A stretch of 64,000 nucleotides of DNA from Septoria linicola (taxonomy: Eukaryota > Ascomycota > Dothideomycetes > Mycosphaerellales > Mycosphaerellaceae): assembly GCA_024114885.1 (NCBI GenBank), contig CP099427.1, positions 372,001 to 436,000 on the forward strand. Direction: 5' to 3'. Positions 21,915 through 33,627 of this stretch are shown piece after piece. The stretch's first letter is position 1, and the number at the start of each line of letters is the position of its first letter. Under the pieces are notes generated by a model. That model was not told the origin of the DNA and did not search any database. It saw only the letters and a program-made list of their open reading frames with translations. The position numbers and the translations under genes are program-made.

Positions 21915-23652
21915 AGTTGCTTCTAGGTTGATCGAACAAAGCGGGAATGGCTTTGAGGAACTGGGCTATGTGGAAAGTTAAACAGCGATAGAAGATATAC
22001 TTCATCTATGGCCAGGGGGTATTCTCGTTGTGCTCTCACGGCATCATGATCGAAGCTGGTCGGGGCACATGGCTCCAATACATTCGTGCCAGCAATACTA
22101 TTGAGGGTATGGTGGCGGCCGTTTGGTGCCAGTGCAGGACGACATCGTGGTCTACAAGAGTCTGCCGCTTCAGGATCGTCGCATTAGACTGTCCGGCAAT
22201 GGGTAGGGTGGCTCTTCAATGGCGGCGGAAGGGAAACGAGTCGTGAGACCATTGTGCAATAAGCTCACCCTGCATGATCATTGGCCTGAGGCGCTGACAA
22301 GATGCAGATACCGTAGCGCGTGGTCTGTGGGCCACTCAGTAGGCCAAAGAGGGAAGTTATGTTCTTTCCTACTTGGGACGACACCAGCAGGCATACGGAA
22401 CATGCGCGCCTCAGCCGCCAGCGGACGGAAGCCAAAGGAGTAGGTATCGCCACTCCTCCGTGGCGACAGAGCTGAACCAAGAGATTCGAGACACCCACGC
22501 TCCGCTGTGGAGCGTGCGCCTAGACGCAATGACTGCTCAGCGACGATCGATCAGGGACTCCTATTGGCTGCGCGCGTTATTTCCAATGCCCTTGCTGAGC
22601 TGCAGGCGAAGAATTTGACGTGCCCAGTGGAGTACAAGAGCGCCCACGCGGACAGCAATTGACGAGACGTTCCATTAATTCCAAAAGCGGGCCTTCCAGG
22701 GCGGTCTGCACGATCTACGATCGAGTCGCACGCTCTGAGCTCCCAGAGACCGGGAAGCAAGTGAGGTTGCGGTCGTTAAGCCCACTAGCAGCCCCGTTTC
22801 TCCAAGCAGTGCGGTCGTGCAGCACGCGGTGCACATAGCCCTGTCCTTGAGCCTGCAACATGTGTTGAAGCACTCAGAAATGGATATCGGCACGGGGCCC
22901 GTCTGACTTTTTCGGTGCATGCATTTCTTCGCATCAGCCCAAGTCAGGTTAGACACAAACGCACAGCGTTGCCATCTTGCAGGAATAGCGAGGCGGCTTG
23001 AGGGCTGTGCACGTGCATGCCGAGGCGAGGGTGACATATCCTCCACGAGCTGTGGATGTCGACCACATAGGCTCGGCTGTCTTCCAGATGAGGCAGCGTA
23101 CCGCGTGCATACGCGAAGTCACAGCGCTCACTGCAGGGCGATATGATTGTAGGTGGGTGAGACAGACACAGAAAATGATGATGGTTGTTGTTTTCGGACT
23201 TGAGCGAAGCAAAAATACTGGACTTGGCAAAACAGTCGTCATCATCGCTGATGCACATCATTGTGATCCTGGTGCAGCTGGGTGCAGAGACACCCAACGT
23301 CCACTGTTTCGGAACTCTGATAAGCCACCAAATGGCAGACTCCACTGCTATTGTGCATACACAACACTATCGCGTACCGCTTTGGAAGGCCGACGACCAA
23401 AGCTGCATGCTCCGTCCCTGGCAGCTGCGCGAGACACAGCCAAGGGTGCGTCTCCACGCGTTCCGCAGCGTTCCGTGTAAAAAAGCGCCTGCCTTATGAG
23501 ATGACGAACGGCGGGACAAGAATAGGATGCCCCTAAGGCACAGAAGACAAACACAAATAATATGCAACTACCCTTTCGCATAGACCGTTCACTGGCCTCG
23601 TGACACTGCAGCAGGAGTTCCCCACACAGCAATTTGGAGAAGCGTAACCACT
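21915..23652. other. Intergenic, no supported gene
   Basis: Promoter of the PF11951-type gene on the left and of the membrane-protein gene on the right. Many 60-160-codon frames overlap on both strands between 22.0 and 23.6 kb, but none shows a domain or a splice-consistent path. Confidence 0.5.
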
Positions 23653-24216
23653 ATGGCGGCACCTTCGAGTGGAGTAGATGAGCACGTGAAGTCACACCGC
23701 GGACGCCTTCGAGGCAGGAACAAGAAACAGGACCCATTCTTGGAACTGCCAGACGATGTAGTCAAGCAGACTACGCAAGCTTCAGCGCCATATCCGAGCG
23801 AGGACGGACACAGCTCCTCTCTAATTGCAGACGTACGCTCGCCAGCGATGTCCACTTTAAGCAGCATATTGACTATGCTCTAGCTCATCTTCACCCCTCT
23901 TAGCGTGATCAGCTTCATTCTCTCGCTATTGGTGGTGGAACGACAGCAACGCCAATGGCGCTATCAAAATCATGCGCAACCATCTCAAGCGACGAGCGGC
24001 TCGTGGTTCACGAGTCCAGAGCCTTATCAGGACGCCAGTGGAGCAACTTGGCACCCGAGGCTTTCGTGGAGGCGGCGAGGTATCGCCAAAGTGCAGATCA
24101 ACGAAGTACTGGAGATGAGAGGTCGTGTTGTGTTGAGCATCGTTGTATGGATGGCACTGGGTCTGCTAGCGCTTGCATATGGCAGTCGCCGCCTGTATTC
24201 GTGGTCATTTGCGTGA
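23653..24216 (+). CDS. Small two-pass membrane protein, two exons, unknown family
   Basis: The model is exons 23653-23832 and 23884-24216 with a 51-bp intron (GTACGC, branch TTGAC, acceptor CTCTAG) in phase 0, giving 170 residues. Splicing joins LIAD to LIFTPLSVISFILSLLVV, so the first membrane helix appears only in the spliced product. A second helix near the C-terminus is VVLSIVVWMALGLLALAYG. The N-terminal 60 residues are basic and soluble (RGRLRGRNKKQ), and a soluble loop of about 50 residues lies between the helices. I recognise no family. The splice creating a continuous helix, with no stop in 333 bases of exon 2, is the main support. Confidence 0.6.
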
Positions 24217-26663
24217 TGGCGTAAATGGCTCATCAGAAGCTGTGTCTCTATACGGAATCTTTGAGCACCTGAAAGAGTTAGCGAATGAAGAGTAGAAGGA
24301 CTAGACAAACGAAGTTCCCCCAGTCGACAGAGCAGCATGCCATTGGGCACATGTTAGAAGCACTTCGATAGTGGTGCTCCTAAACGCGCTGTCAAACTCA
24401 ACCTCTTCTCGATCCCCACTTCAGAGCCTTATAGCAATCTCCGTGAATCTTGCTACAAAAGCGCATCACTTGGATTTATAGGTAGCCATTTTGCTATTGG
24501 CTCGAGTGCCTGCATTAGTGAGATGTCTACACAATGTCAAAATCTCCTGTCGCGTGGTAGAAATCCTTCAACATAGTCTTTGCACTAGTTTGCACTGCCG
24601 TGCTGCATCGTGCCGTGTCCACCACGATTCAACTTGCCGTTCAGCTTCCGAAACGCGCGATCTTTCTTTGCTCTCAAGCTTTTCGCCACCTGTAGCTAAG
24701 TTAGGACTCGCCGATGCCAAGTTAAATGCGTCAAACAACCATCACCTCTTGAAGCCCAGCAGAAGACCTTGAAGAACAGTAGATGTCATGACACGAACCG
24801 ATATACAACGATTGGTTGTCAGCTCACGATGGTCGAGAAACATCGGCATAAACCACAAGTTCTTTGATGTACGGCTAGTCTCCCGGTCTTGACTTTGAGC
24901 AAGTATCTGTTTGATGCCCAAATCCGGTCAACTCGAGGACCCTCGACTCTGGACACTTTGAAGTTTCTGTCGCGGCAGCCCTCGCACTTTGATACCTTTC
25001 ATGCACGCATTGGCGAGTCCAGAATCACTCAGCCAGAGAATGCTCTCGACTGCCTCGGCGTGTAGAGGCAGGCCAGCCTCCCGGTTTGCAAGAAGACCAA
25101 CCGATCCGTGCTACAACAGCGAGTCTCGAGATGATTATCATATGAGCCAGTGCAAAGCTGCGCATCTGCAGACTGTTCCTCATTAAGGAGCTATGCAGTC
25201 GCTTGCCGAGGCTGCCTCAACAACCGGCAGCAGACACAGCTCGTGTAAGGAGATATCGAGCCCTTGACCTGCCCATATCTGCTCTTCGTCTGCTCAACGT
25301 GGCAGCATGTATGAGGCAGTGAGGGCAAATGCGCCGATGACTCCTGGCAACTCCGTCGCCTAATCGAGCTCTCCCGTAGAGGTCGCGGCGCTTTGCAACA
25401 TCTGTCAGGCTGACCAGCCAGTCTCCCGACATATCTGACAGCTCGGCATATTTGACAGATTTGACGGACGCTGTCACAAGCAATGGTGTAGGTGCACAAC
25501 ATCTGTAGCTGCGGTGCGTACTATGGCGGAAAGCCACATAGTCGCGCTCTCGCCATCGCATGAGGTCCTCTGGGCCCTGACGGAGTACCGCATGCGTGAC
25601 AGACATCTGAGGTCAATGTAGCCGACGCCAACAACGCAGGGCCAGCGGGACTGCCAGGACTTGCGACGACAAGCAAAATGTTACCGCCACTGCAAACTCA
25701 TTGGTACACAACATCTCTGCTTTCGCGATGGATTTCCCAGCTCCAGTTCTGCGGTCGTAGGATGTGACCGACCACGACCTGGATTGACATGCTGGGGCGA
25801 CGTAGAGCATGATTTGCTACTTCGGTAGTATACTGTTGAAAGCCCTTTCGCCCAAGCGACTGTGAGGACATCACAATGCAGGTGTACTTGGTAGCCGCTC
25901 GACAGACTAATGATCCGTTGTGAGGGCTCTCTCCATCGCGGACATCGTTAAATCATCGCTCCTGCCAAATTTGCCAATTTGACACGTACTGTTACATCGT
26001 ATCCCTACTGTCCTCACGCCTTGACCTGCCATCTTCTAATTCTTCAACATTCACACTTTTCTTTGATGATGAGAGATGAGAGCGACAGCTGTACATGACG
26101 CGGCACAATGCAACCCATCTGTTTGCAGCAAGACATGTTGGCATACCTCCAAGGCCACAAGGTCTTCTCAGAGCCATCACGCGCGCGTTGCAACCGCGGG
26201 AAAGGTGTAGTATGCACGTCGTGCATGAGCGCGCCTGCAAATGGTCTGGAGATCCTTGGTTTCACTGTGGCTGGCGCCAAGCGGGCGCCTTGCTGCCTGT
26301 CGAAGGATGCCCATTGTCGTCGATGCCTTGAGCTAGACATTGAGACCCACGAATTTGAAGTGGCGACATGCACAGTGGCAAGTCTGCGAAGCAAATATAT
26401 ATCCAGCTCGTACATGTCAAGATGGCCGCAAGGAGACTGTCTGCATCGTTGGAGGCACAAAAAGTGTTGGCCTAGCAACATCAAAGCTAGTTAGTTAGTC
26501 TCGCTTCCGCAGACTTTCATGCCCGCTGACACACTTTTTGCGAAGACCCTGTCGAAACGCGCCCTCCAAATCAACCAAGACATCCAACGCGTGAGCTCTG
26601 CCTCCTGACGGGCATTGTCCTCATATAACCGCCCTCGGCTCTCCTGAGTGACTGATAGCGACA
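24217..26663. other. Intergenic, 2.4 kb, two weak candidates
   Basis: A plus ATG frame at 26108-26494 (128 codons, about 12 Cys with paired CxxC such as VCTSCM and HCRRC) could be a small zinc-binding protein, confidence 0.3. A minus frame at 25217-25606, possibly joined to a frame at 25613-25810 by an intron ending TTGACCTCAG, is weaker. The rest is not interpreted. Confidence 0.4.
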
Positions 26664-28185
26664 ATGGTCTCCTTTTCTTGCGAAGTAAGCCCCACTATCG
26701 ATCCACACCTGTGAAGACAGTCAATCATGCGCTAATACAACGATCCAGGGCTGCGGTGATGTCTTGACGAAGAAAAAGCTGTCGGGGCACTATAACCAGT
26801 GCTGGGCACCGGTAACGTGCTTGGATTGTATGACCACATTCCCTAACGGATCGTTCCAAAGTCATACCTCTTGCATGAGTGAGGCGCAGAAATACCAGGG
26901 CCATCTGTACAGAGACAAGGACAAGAAGAATAACAAAGGCGACAAGCGCAAATCGTTGAACGGCGGTAGTCAAGCGATGATTCCGAGAGGCGCATATGTG
27001 GAGTCTGTGGTGGACGGCGGCGATGACACAAACGCAGTGGCCGTGATCGATGTGCCCCCGCGAGCACCAACTCCTCCTCCAGCTGCTGAGCCACCCGCCG
27101 AGCTCGAGGGCCTGAACGTCTTCGATTTCCTGGTGAGCGATGCGACACCGAAAGCTGTACAGCTCGGCGCTCCCGACGAGAGGAAGATGCTGGGGCACAG
27201 CACTCCACATGGCAATGGTGCACAGTCGCAGTACTCGCAGTATTCGCAGTACTCCAATGGCGATGGCTCGCAGTATCAGCAGTATGGGTACTCTTACGGC
27301 CATGCACCTCTCCCGGCCGGGATGGAGCGGTACGATTCCTACAACAATTTGACTGAATCGCAACAGTCATTCGTGACTCCTGCGCCGAAAGATCAGAGGA
27401 AGCAGAAGAAGGACAGAGGCACAGTAGAAAAGAGTGAGCGTAAGCGCAAGCGCAATGTGGAGGAATTGGACTTGTCGAGTGCAAAGCGGCCTGTGTCGCG
27501 TGGAGATCACAGCATGCTCGATGCACCACCCTCTACAGGTGGCAGGAACCTGCATTCTGGACTGACTGGAGGTCTCCAGCGATTGGTCACGGACCCTGAA
27601 TTCTACGAAGACGATCGCATCGATGCTGGCCCGACACCGATAAGTCCGATCAAGAGAAGCAAGCGTGAGAAGGAACCGGATGATCGCAAGAGCATGAAAG
27701 ATGATAGACGAAAGTCATCATATGTCTCATATGGCACTACTACGAAGGCATCATCGAGCAAGGACGACAGGAGACAGCGATCGAGGAGCCCAGAACGCAC
27801 GAGGCGATCGGAGAAGTACGAGCGGTCCGACAGGCATGATAAGCTGCGCAGAACCCATCGTGACGAGTCTGTCTCTTCCGTGGACCGATCGCATGTGAGC
27901 AGTCGGAGGTCAAAGGCTATCGAGTATTCAGATCGACCAGGCTCAGTACAGCCCAGCGCGAATAACGCCATGGTCGCGTACAGTGACCGAGCAGATATGT
28001 TCATGTCATTTATCAACAAGGGACCTGATAGCCAGCATGGCTTGTCGATGAACAAGGTGTTGAAGAGGTATCACAGGGAAAGAGACGTTCTGAGAAGTGA
28101 TGAGAAGGAGGAAGAAGACAAGGAACTGTGGAAGGCGTTGCGTCTGCGGCGTAATTCAAGAGGAGAGATTGTACTCTTCATGTAA
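26664..28185 (+). CDS. LYAR-type zinc-finger nucleolar protein, two exons
   Basis: The model is a 21-base exon 26664-26684, a 64-bp intron (GTAAGC to GATCCAG), and exon 26749-28185, giving 485 residues. Only the spliced form gives a complete N-terminal finger: MVSFSCE joins GCGDVLTKKKLSGHYNQC, followed by CLDCMTTFPNGSFQSHTSC, the zf-LYAR pattern of C2HC ligands. The family (human LYAR, yeast Ycr087c-a) acts in the nucleolus in ribosome biogenesis. The remainder is disordered: a Gln/Tyr/Ser repeat (SQYSQYSQYSN) near residue 160, then long Lys/Arg/Glu/Asp/Ser stretches, ending with a conserved-looking segment MSFINKGPDSQHGLSMNKVL and LWKALRLRRNSRGEIVLFM. Confidence 0.88.
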
Positions 28186-28951
28186 TGTGTTGTGGAATAG
28201 CTTCTTTGTGGCAGATGCGGAAGCACGATCTTGGGACAACAGCACACGGCGGCGTCAACCTATAGCGCGAAATCTAGCTGAGCGGATGCTTATTAACCCT
28301 CCTTTCGGGGTATTTCTTGACAGTCTGATTGGGTCTCTACATTTGCAGAAGATCCTACCTCCGCTCACGGTCGTAGCCAAGGTCGGTAATTGGGGTAACA
28401 TTGAAATTGCAAGATTCACTGGGATCACCCAGAACCACTCCTGTGCACATGCACCCCAGCGCGACAACACTGCTGGCATCGAGGTTGCAGGTGCGGAAGA
28501 CCTAGCTTCGATTACTAATCTATTACTATACACATATCAGGCTGGCAGGCTTGCGGCATTGTTGGTCGATATGCATTGTCCACATACAGAACGTGGAGAG
28601 ATGACCGTGCAGGGACAGTGGCAGTCATCCATTCTCTACAAGCAAGCGCACGAGCTTGGAAGTGTAGGGTATGCTTCCCACGGAAACCTACTGTGATGTG
28701 GCTACAGGGTATATAGCAAGTCGCAAGACTAAACATTCAGACCCACGAATCTGGCTGCAACTATATTGGATGGCAGTATAAAAAGAAGCATCTTCTACCA
28801 AGAATCCTCCTCAGACTGCATATCAAGCGGGAAGTTGCCTCGAACATGATGGTCAGATTAACGCTGACATCCACGCACATCTGTCCATTGACGTCGGAAC
28901 ACAGAGCGCGCTGGAGTCTTCTGTGCTAACAAATTCCTCAAGCGGCGATGA
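28186..28951. other. Intergenic, no supported gene
   Basis: Between the LYAR-type gene and the hydrolase remnant. It does not encode the missing N-terminal half of the hydrolase in any frame that I can see. A CTAAC element at about 28926 could be a branch site used by an upstream exon of the remnant. Confidence 0.4.
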
Positions 28952-29383
28952 AATCAACAAGACGCAACACCGTGGCAGCAAGCGTGGGTCGGCGAGCTAG
29001 GACCAGAGTACTACTTTTACAACGAAATGGATCCTGTGCAGGCGAAGAAGTGGTCGGAGATGTTGAGGCCGCAGGCTTGGAGGACTGTGATGGGGGAGAA
29101 GACGACTTATGAGGCTTATCGGGATTTTGATTGCTGGTGTTTAGTGTGTGTGAGGGATCAGGCTTTTCCGTATGAGGCGCAGAAGGCGCTTGTGCAGGCT
29201 GCGAAGGAGAAGGGGGCGAGGATTAGTATGGAGACGCTGGGTATCTTTGGGGTCATGAGATCTAGATGAGCCTCTGCTGACTGATAGACAGACGAAGCTG
29301 AGCATACGCCTTTCATTGGGAAGAACATGCACAAGACGATTGATTTCATCTTGAGCGTCGTGGACAAAGAGCTGAACGGCTAG
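28952..29383 (+). pseudogene. 5'-truncated alpha/beta hydrolase remnant
   Basis: The frame is open from 28952 with exons to 29240 and 29292-29383, joined by a 51-bp intron (GTATCT, branch CTGAC, acceptor GACAG) in phase 1. The product resembles the C-terminal half of EstB/salicylate-esterase-type alpha/beta hydrolases: EYYFYNEMDPVQAKKW, MLRPQAWRT, TTYEAYRDFDCWCLVCVRDQ (strand with the acid region) and, after splicing, DEAEHTPFIGKNM with the catalytic His and a helical end. The family's N-terminal lid and nucleophile GxSxG half is not found upstream. It is therefore a gene fragment, or a gene whose upstream exons I could not recognise. Confidence 0.55.
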
Positions 29384-29455
29384 GATCTGCTAGCTCCTTC
29401 CAGTGTGCGGATCTTTACTTAAATGTTACTGTAACACATTCTATACACAGATCAC

Positions 29456-31180
29456 CTAGAAAGGGCCCGCTGGCAATTCAACAGGACTCTCGTAGACCTG
29501 GCCGCGTTTCCAATGCCAGCGATCATTTTGCCCCATTTCCACAGGCTTCTCATCGGTCTTCAGCTCGTACGGCACAGTCTGAGATCCAACCATTTCCTGC
29601 ATGAGGTGCATTTCGTCTTGCCATCGACGATCGTATGCTGCGAAGCCATCAGGCTGGGAGGCAGAGGACACAGATGGAATTTCTTTGAGGCTGCGATTTC
29701 GCTTGCGCTTTCTGAGCAATAGAAATGCAGCCAATCCTAGCAGGCCCAAGACGGCAGCGCCACCACCAGCTGCAATGCCGGCAATCGCTTTAGTCGATAG
29801 TCTGGTCTCCTCTACGTTGGCATCGCTTGGTCTGTCGCTTGATTGATCACCTGGCTGTTTGTTTGTCGGGACATCAAACATCGTAACATTAGTCTTCTCT
29901 TCGCATTTGTTGGCCCCTATCGTGATGATCTCCGTGTCTGTAGTTGCTTTGGCTGGCCAGATACTCCACGTGCGGTTATCCAGATTGACACTGAGATATG
30001 CACCCGAGAAGAACGACATTCCAATAAGAGGTATGTCGTTCACGTTGGGTCCGTCGTTGGGACTGAGCATCAGAGTCCCAGCGGAGCTGTTATCCTGTAC
30101 GACACCTGCGGCATCAGTGTATTGGTCAGGCACGACGAGTACGTCGTTTGGAATCGTAATTGCGGGACCGCCCTGAATTTGAATCTCGAGGTCACCAGCG
30201 TACCTGCTATGAGTCAGCTTTGTTGAGGCGAGGAAGTTGTCTACAACTCACACATCAGATGGCGGGTATGTTGGCATGAACCAGTACGTCCCTACTGATC
30301 TGTTCATGAAGCCGGTCTCGGTGACGTTCTGGAAGGCCCAGAAGTATGGTTCTGCCGGAATGCTCATCACCGTGGGGAAATCTGGCTGTACACAGCCTGT
30401 AATCACGGAGAGTGGATTGATGTCCCTTGTGGTGCCGTTCGGAAAGTTCAGAAGCATGTTGGTGAATGTCAGATACATGCCTGACTGGCAGTTCGCCGTG
30501 GCATTTTGTAACTGCTGTGTGAACGGCTTGCCGACCACCTTTGCAGCGTCGTAGCCTCCGAAGACCATCTGGCCATCCATTGCTGATCTCGATGCTGAGT
30601 TGTCGATGCCCCACCAATAAGACCATGAGCGTGATGCAATGCTTCCTTGATCCTTCAGTCTCTGGAGAAGAGTGGAATTCTGGCCCATTCCAATCGCTGC
30701 CTGGCGGTTGTATGTACCACCAAAATCAAATCCCGGCATGCCTATGGGATAGTCGGTGAGGGTGGCGTTGCTGATCACAAGGTTGTCGGTAGACCAAGCA
30801 TTATACCATATGTGTGTACCAATTGCGCGGCCAGTATCGCTAGGATCTGCGCCAGCAACATAAACATCATCCTGATGTATATAGCTCGAAGACTTCTCAG
30901 TGTCATATAGTCCGCCTCGGAGTGTCAAGCACTGATCTCCCGTCGCATCGAACACGTCGCAGAATGTATCCGTGGAATTATAGACCCAGGTATCGTTGAG
31001 TTGGGCGTGTACGGTGAAAGAGATATTCTGCGCCGGTGTGCCGATTGATCCAAGTATGCCTCTTCTGACCTGGCCATTGGACAATGGCACGTTCGTAATA
31101 GGGATTGCCAGTGGTGGAGGGCCACAGTTGCAAGTCACATGTCTAGCCAAAGTGAGCCAGAACCAAATGAGCCTAAACAT
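29456..31180 (-). CDS. Aspartic-protease-like single-pass membrane protein, catalytic residues missing
   Basis: The model is exons 31180-30252 and 30203-29456 with a 48-bp intron (GTGAGT, CTGAC branch, AGCAG), giving 558 residues. A signal peptide (MFRLIWFWLTLARHVTC) leads into an A1-pepsin-like fold. SIGTPAQNISFTVHAQLNDTWV aligns where pepsins read VGTPPQ...DTGSSDTWV, but the DTG triad reads HAQ. No second D-T/S-G is seen in the C-terminal lobe (IPNDVLVVPDQYTDAAG). Later segments NRQAAIGMGQNS, MVFGGYDAAKVVGK and IGMSFFSGAYLSVNLDN are family-like. After a Ser/Thr stretch comes one membrane helix (AIAGIAAGGGAAVLGLLGLAAFLLL) followed by KRKRNR and a 75-residue cytosolic tail. Many Asn-x-Ser/Thr sites. 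Probably a surface protein with binding or sensing rather than protease function. Confidence 0.75.
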
Positions 31181-31970
31181 TACGCAGCAGAGATGCTCGT
31201 CATGGGCTGTAAGAGAGCGACTATGCAGAGTACCAGACTCCTCGGAGAGAAGTGAAAGTGTGAGAGCCAGGCAAAACGACCAGGAATTATTCTTATCCCT
31301 TGCCCAGATGTATGCAGCTGGCCAGCAATAACGACAGCGCGAGTATGGGACCTGACATGCAGATTCCCTGAGCCGCCTGCCGGCAGGAACACCATTTAAA
31401 GAATCACTACAGAGGCTACTGCAGTCGCTGGCGAACTAGACGTTGGGTTATGGATCCCATCGAAGCGCTGTGCAGGCTGCGGAAGCCCTGTGATATTAGC
31501 ACTTGCTACGCCGCACGACTGCATGGCAACTGGAGGTATTTTTCATTGCGTTGCCTTGCTCCGATGCATGGGGCATGCTGGGGGAAAGCAGTTGCCCGTC
31601 TGTTCCCCTGAGCCTGTGATCTGGTCACGACCGTCAGTCGACCATCGTTGAGCGTACGACATAGACAACATGATGCGCTCGTGGAGTCGTGTTTGTGCAA
31701 GACATGCTGTGCTATCTTAAGCGCCGGCGGACATCCCGCGTGCTCCGCTGCCAAGGCGCTACAGCGGTCGAACCAATAGTAGCGCCAGAGCTGAGACGAA
31801 GTGGCTCCTATCCTGGACACCAGCAGAGTGCATGTTGAGCTCGCTTGTGTCATGTTCGGACAATGTAGCTCTTTGCCTTCCCTACATACGATTTTGAAAT
31901 AGGCAACGTATATTATGTTACTACACGTTGCTCGATAACGTGGATCGGAAGCCTCCCGAGGCATTAAACC
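31181..31970. other. Divergent intergenic region
   Basis: Upstream of both the aspartic-protease-like gene (minus) and the glycosyltransferase gene (plus). No supported gene. Confidence 0.5.
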
Positions 31971-33062
31971 ATGCTACTCAAGCCTACCTCACGAATCTGG
32001 ACTCTGGTTTTAGCAAGTTGCATATTTCTTGGAACTATATATCTTTGGTCAGAGGGCAATCTATCACAGAGCGGTCTGTTCCCATCTCCGCAGTCCACGC
32101 CGGGTGCTGGAAATGCTACATTGGGCTTTGGCGCCATTTACGTCCTGACGGAAGACGTCTCAACATGGCGAGTCCAGAGCCTGCTACAGGCGGCAAAGCT
32201 TGCCGGATTACGCATTGAGGTGCCCGTTCAAGAGAAGCCATCGGATGAAGCAGTGCGAGCTCAAGTCGGTGGCGAACCAGAAGAAGGCTATGGCCATGCT
32301 CGGGCACTACTCAACCATCTGGCACTGCTGGACAAGATTGCACAATCGCCACACGAGACAGCTTTGATCATGGAAGACGATGTAGACTTCGGGCTGCAGA
32401 TCAGATCTCAGATGGAACTTGTTTCCAAAGCCTTCTGGGACCATGCAAATCTAGCCCCAGAGTCTCGTGGTTCCGCCGAAGAAGTCCTTCACCCATATCG
32501 CGAACATGAATGGGACATTTTCTGGCCAGGCCACTTCGGCATGTCTTTCATCGAAGGGTCAGACGTCTTCAAGTACCACGACCCACACGCTCTTCCTTGG
32601 GATCGTCTCACCACTCAATTCAACAACTACTACGAACAAATGGCCGCAGGCTCTTCGAAGCAAGCCGAACCTCAACAGCTTATCTTCAATGTTGCGCCTC
32701 TCGCGACGTTCGCTTATGCTATTACCAAAGCTCATGCCGCCCGGCTTGTCCAGAAGTTCAGACAGGATAAAACGCATAAATTTGATAATGCAGTACACAT
32801 AGATTGTGTTGGGCGAGTGCATCGCTGTGTTGCCCCTGTACCGCAATTGTTCCACCATCATCAAGTTGTCGGCGAGAAGGCCTCGAGTAGTGAGGGGAAA
32901 CAGGACGAAAGTGTTGCAGTGCAGGACTTGAAATGGTATCGGACGAGGCATCGATATACGTACAATATCGAGTGGAGTGCAAGGTGCAATGCGGCTGGTG
33001 TAGGGGAGAAGTTGGGAGAGAAATGGCAATGTCTGCCTGGAAAGTATGACCCTATGATGTGA
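31971..33062 (+). CDS. Glycosyltransferase family 25-like protein, type II membrane
   Basis: A protein of 363 residues in one exon. A short cytosolic start is followed by a signal anchor (IWTLVLASCIFLGTIYLW). The luminal domain begins GAIYVLTEDVSTWRV and continues with RALLNHLALLDKIA and the acidic metal- and sugar-nucleotide-binding segment ALIMEDDVDFGLQ, the GT25 (LPS-biosynthesis type) pattern. Further on are EHEWDIFWPGHFG and PLATFAYAITKAHAARLVQ, which match the fungal members' second half, and a Cys-rich end (HIDCVGRVHRCVAPVPQLF). It is likely Golgi-resident; the sugar transferred and the acceptor are not known. Downstream of a divergent promoter shared with the aspartic-protease-like gene. 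Confidence 0.82.
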   Translation: MLLKPTSRIWTLVLASCIFLGTIYLWSEGNLSQSGLFPSPQSTPGAGNATLGFGAIYVLTEDVSTWRVQSLLQAAKLAGLRIEVPVQEKPSDEAVRAQVGGEPEEGYGHARALLNHLALLDKIAQSPHETALIMEDDVDFGLQIRSQMELVSKAFWDHANLAPESRGSAEEVLHPYREHEWDIFWPGHFGMSFIEGSDVFKYHDPHALPWDRLTTQFNNYYEQMAAGSSKQAEPQQLIFNVAPLATFAYAITKAHAARLVQKFRQDKTHKFDNAVHIDCVGRVHRCVAPVPQLFHHHQVVGEKASSSEGKQDESVAVQDLKWYRTRHRYTYNIEWSARCNAAGVGEKLGEKWQCLPGKYDPMM

Positions 33063-33627
33063 GATGATGGGATGCACAGAACCCATGCATCTTGAATGAA
33101 AGATATGCCCACTGGGTCAAGGTCTATCTGTTCATTATCGAATGCTCTCTCGACGGGAAAGTTCCGGGTTGGGCAACTGGACCGTGGCCAGAGAAATGGC
33201 GATATTGCAATCATGCATGTGCCTTTGTTTGCGACTCTACCTGAATGACATTTGAGCAGGTCCCGTCAGGAGCTCCGCAGGCAGAAGCGAGCGGTCACTA
33301 CAGCTCATGAGCGATCAAGTGCGAAACAATGTCCGCACAGCCAGATATCTTCTTGCGTTGACGCACTCGTCATGCGACATCGAGATGAAAGCTTGTTAGA
33401 GGCCGCGTCGCAGAGTGCATGCCATGGAGGAAATGTACATCGTGTAGATATGTCCAACCAGCAATGGGATGCTGGAGTAATAGCCACATTTGTATCCACA
33501 TGATCTAGAAAGCTGTTTCACTCAAGATTGATCAGCTCTGTCGCAAGAAGGTCTGCCACTCCTCATCACTGCTTTCATTTGCCTCGCTGTCATCCAATGC
33601 AGAATCGGAGGAGATCGAAGATCTGCT
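33063..33627. other. Convergent intergenic region
   Basis: 3' ends of the GT25-like gene and of SHR3 face each other here. No supported gene. Confidence 0.5.

Noticed and set aside
22944..23632. Several 90-160-codon frames on both strands
   Set aside because: Mutually overlapping frames with no domain, no splice-consistent path and poor composition.
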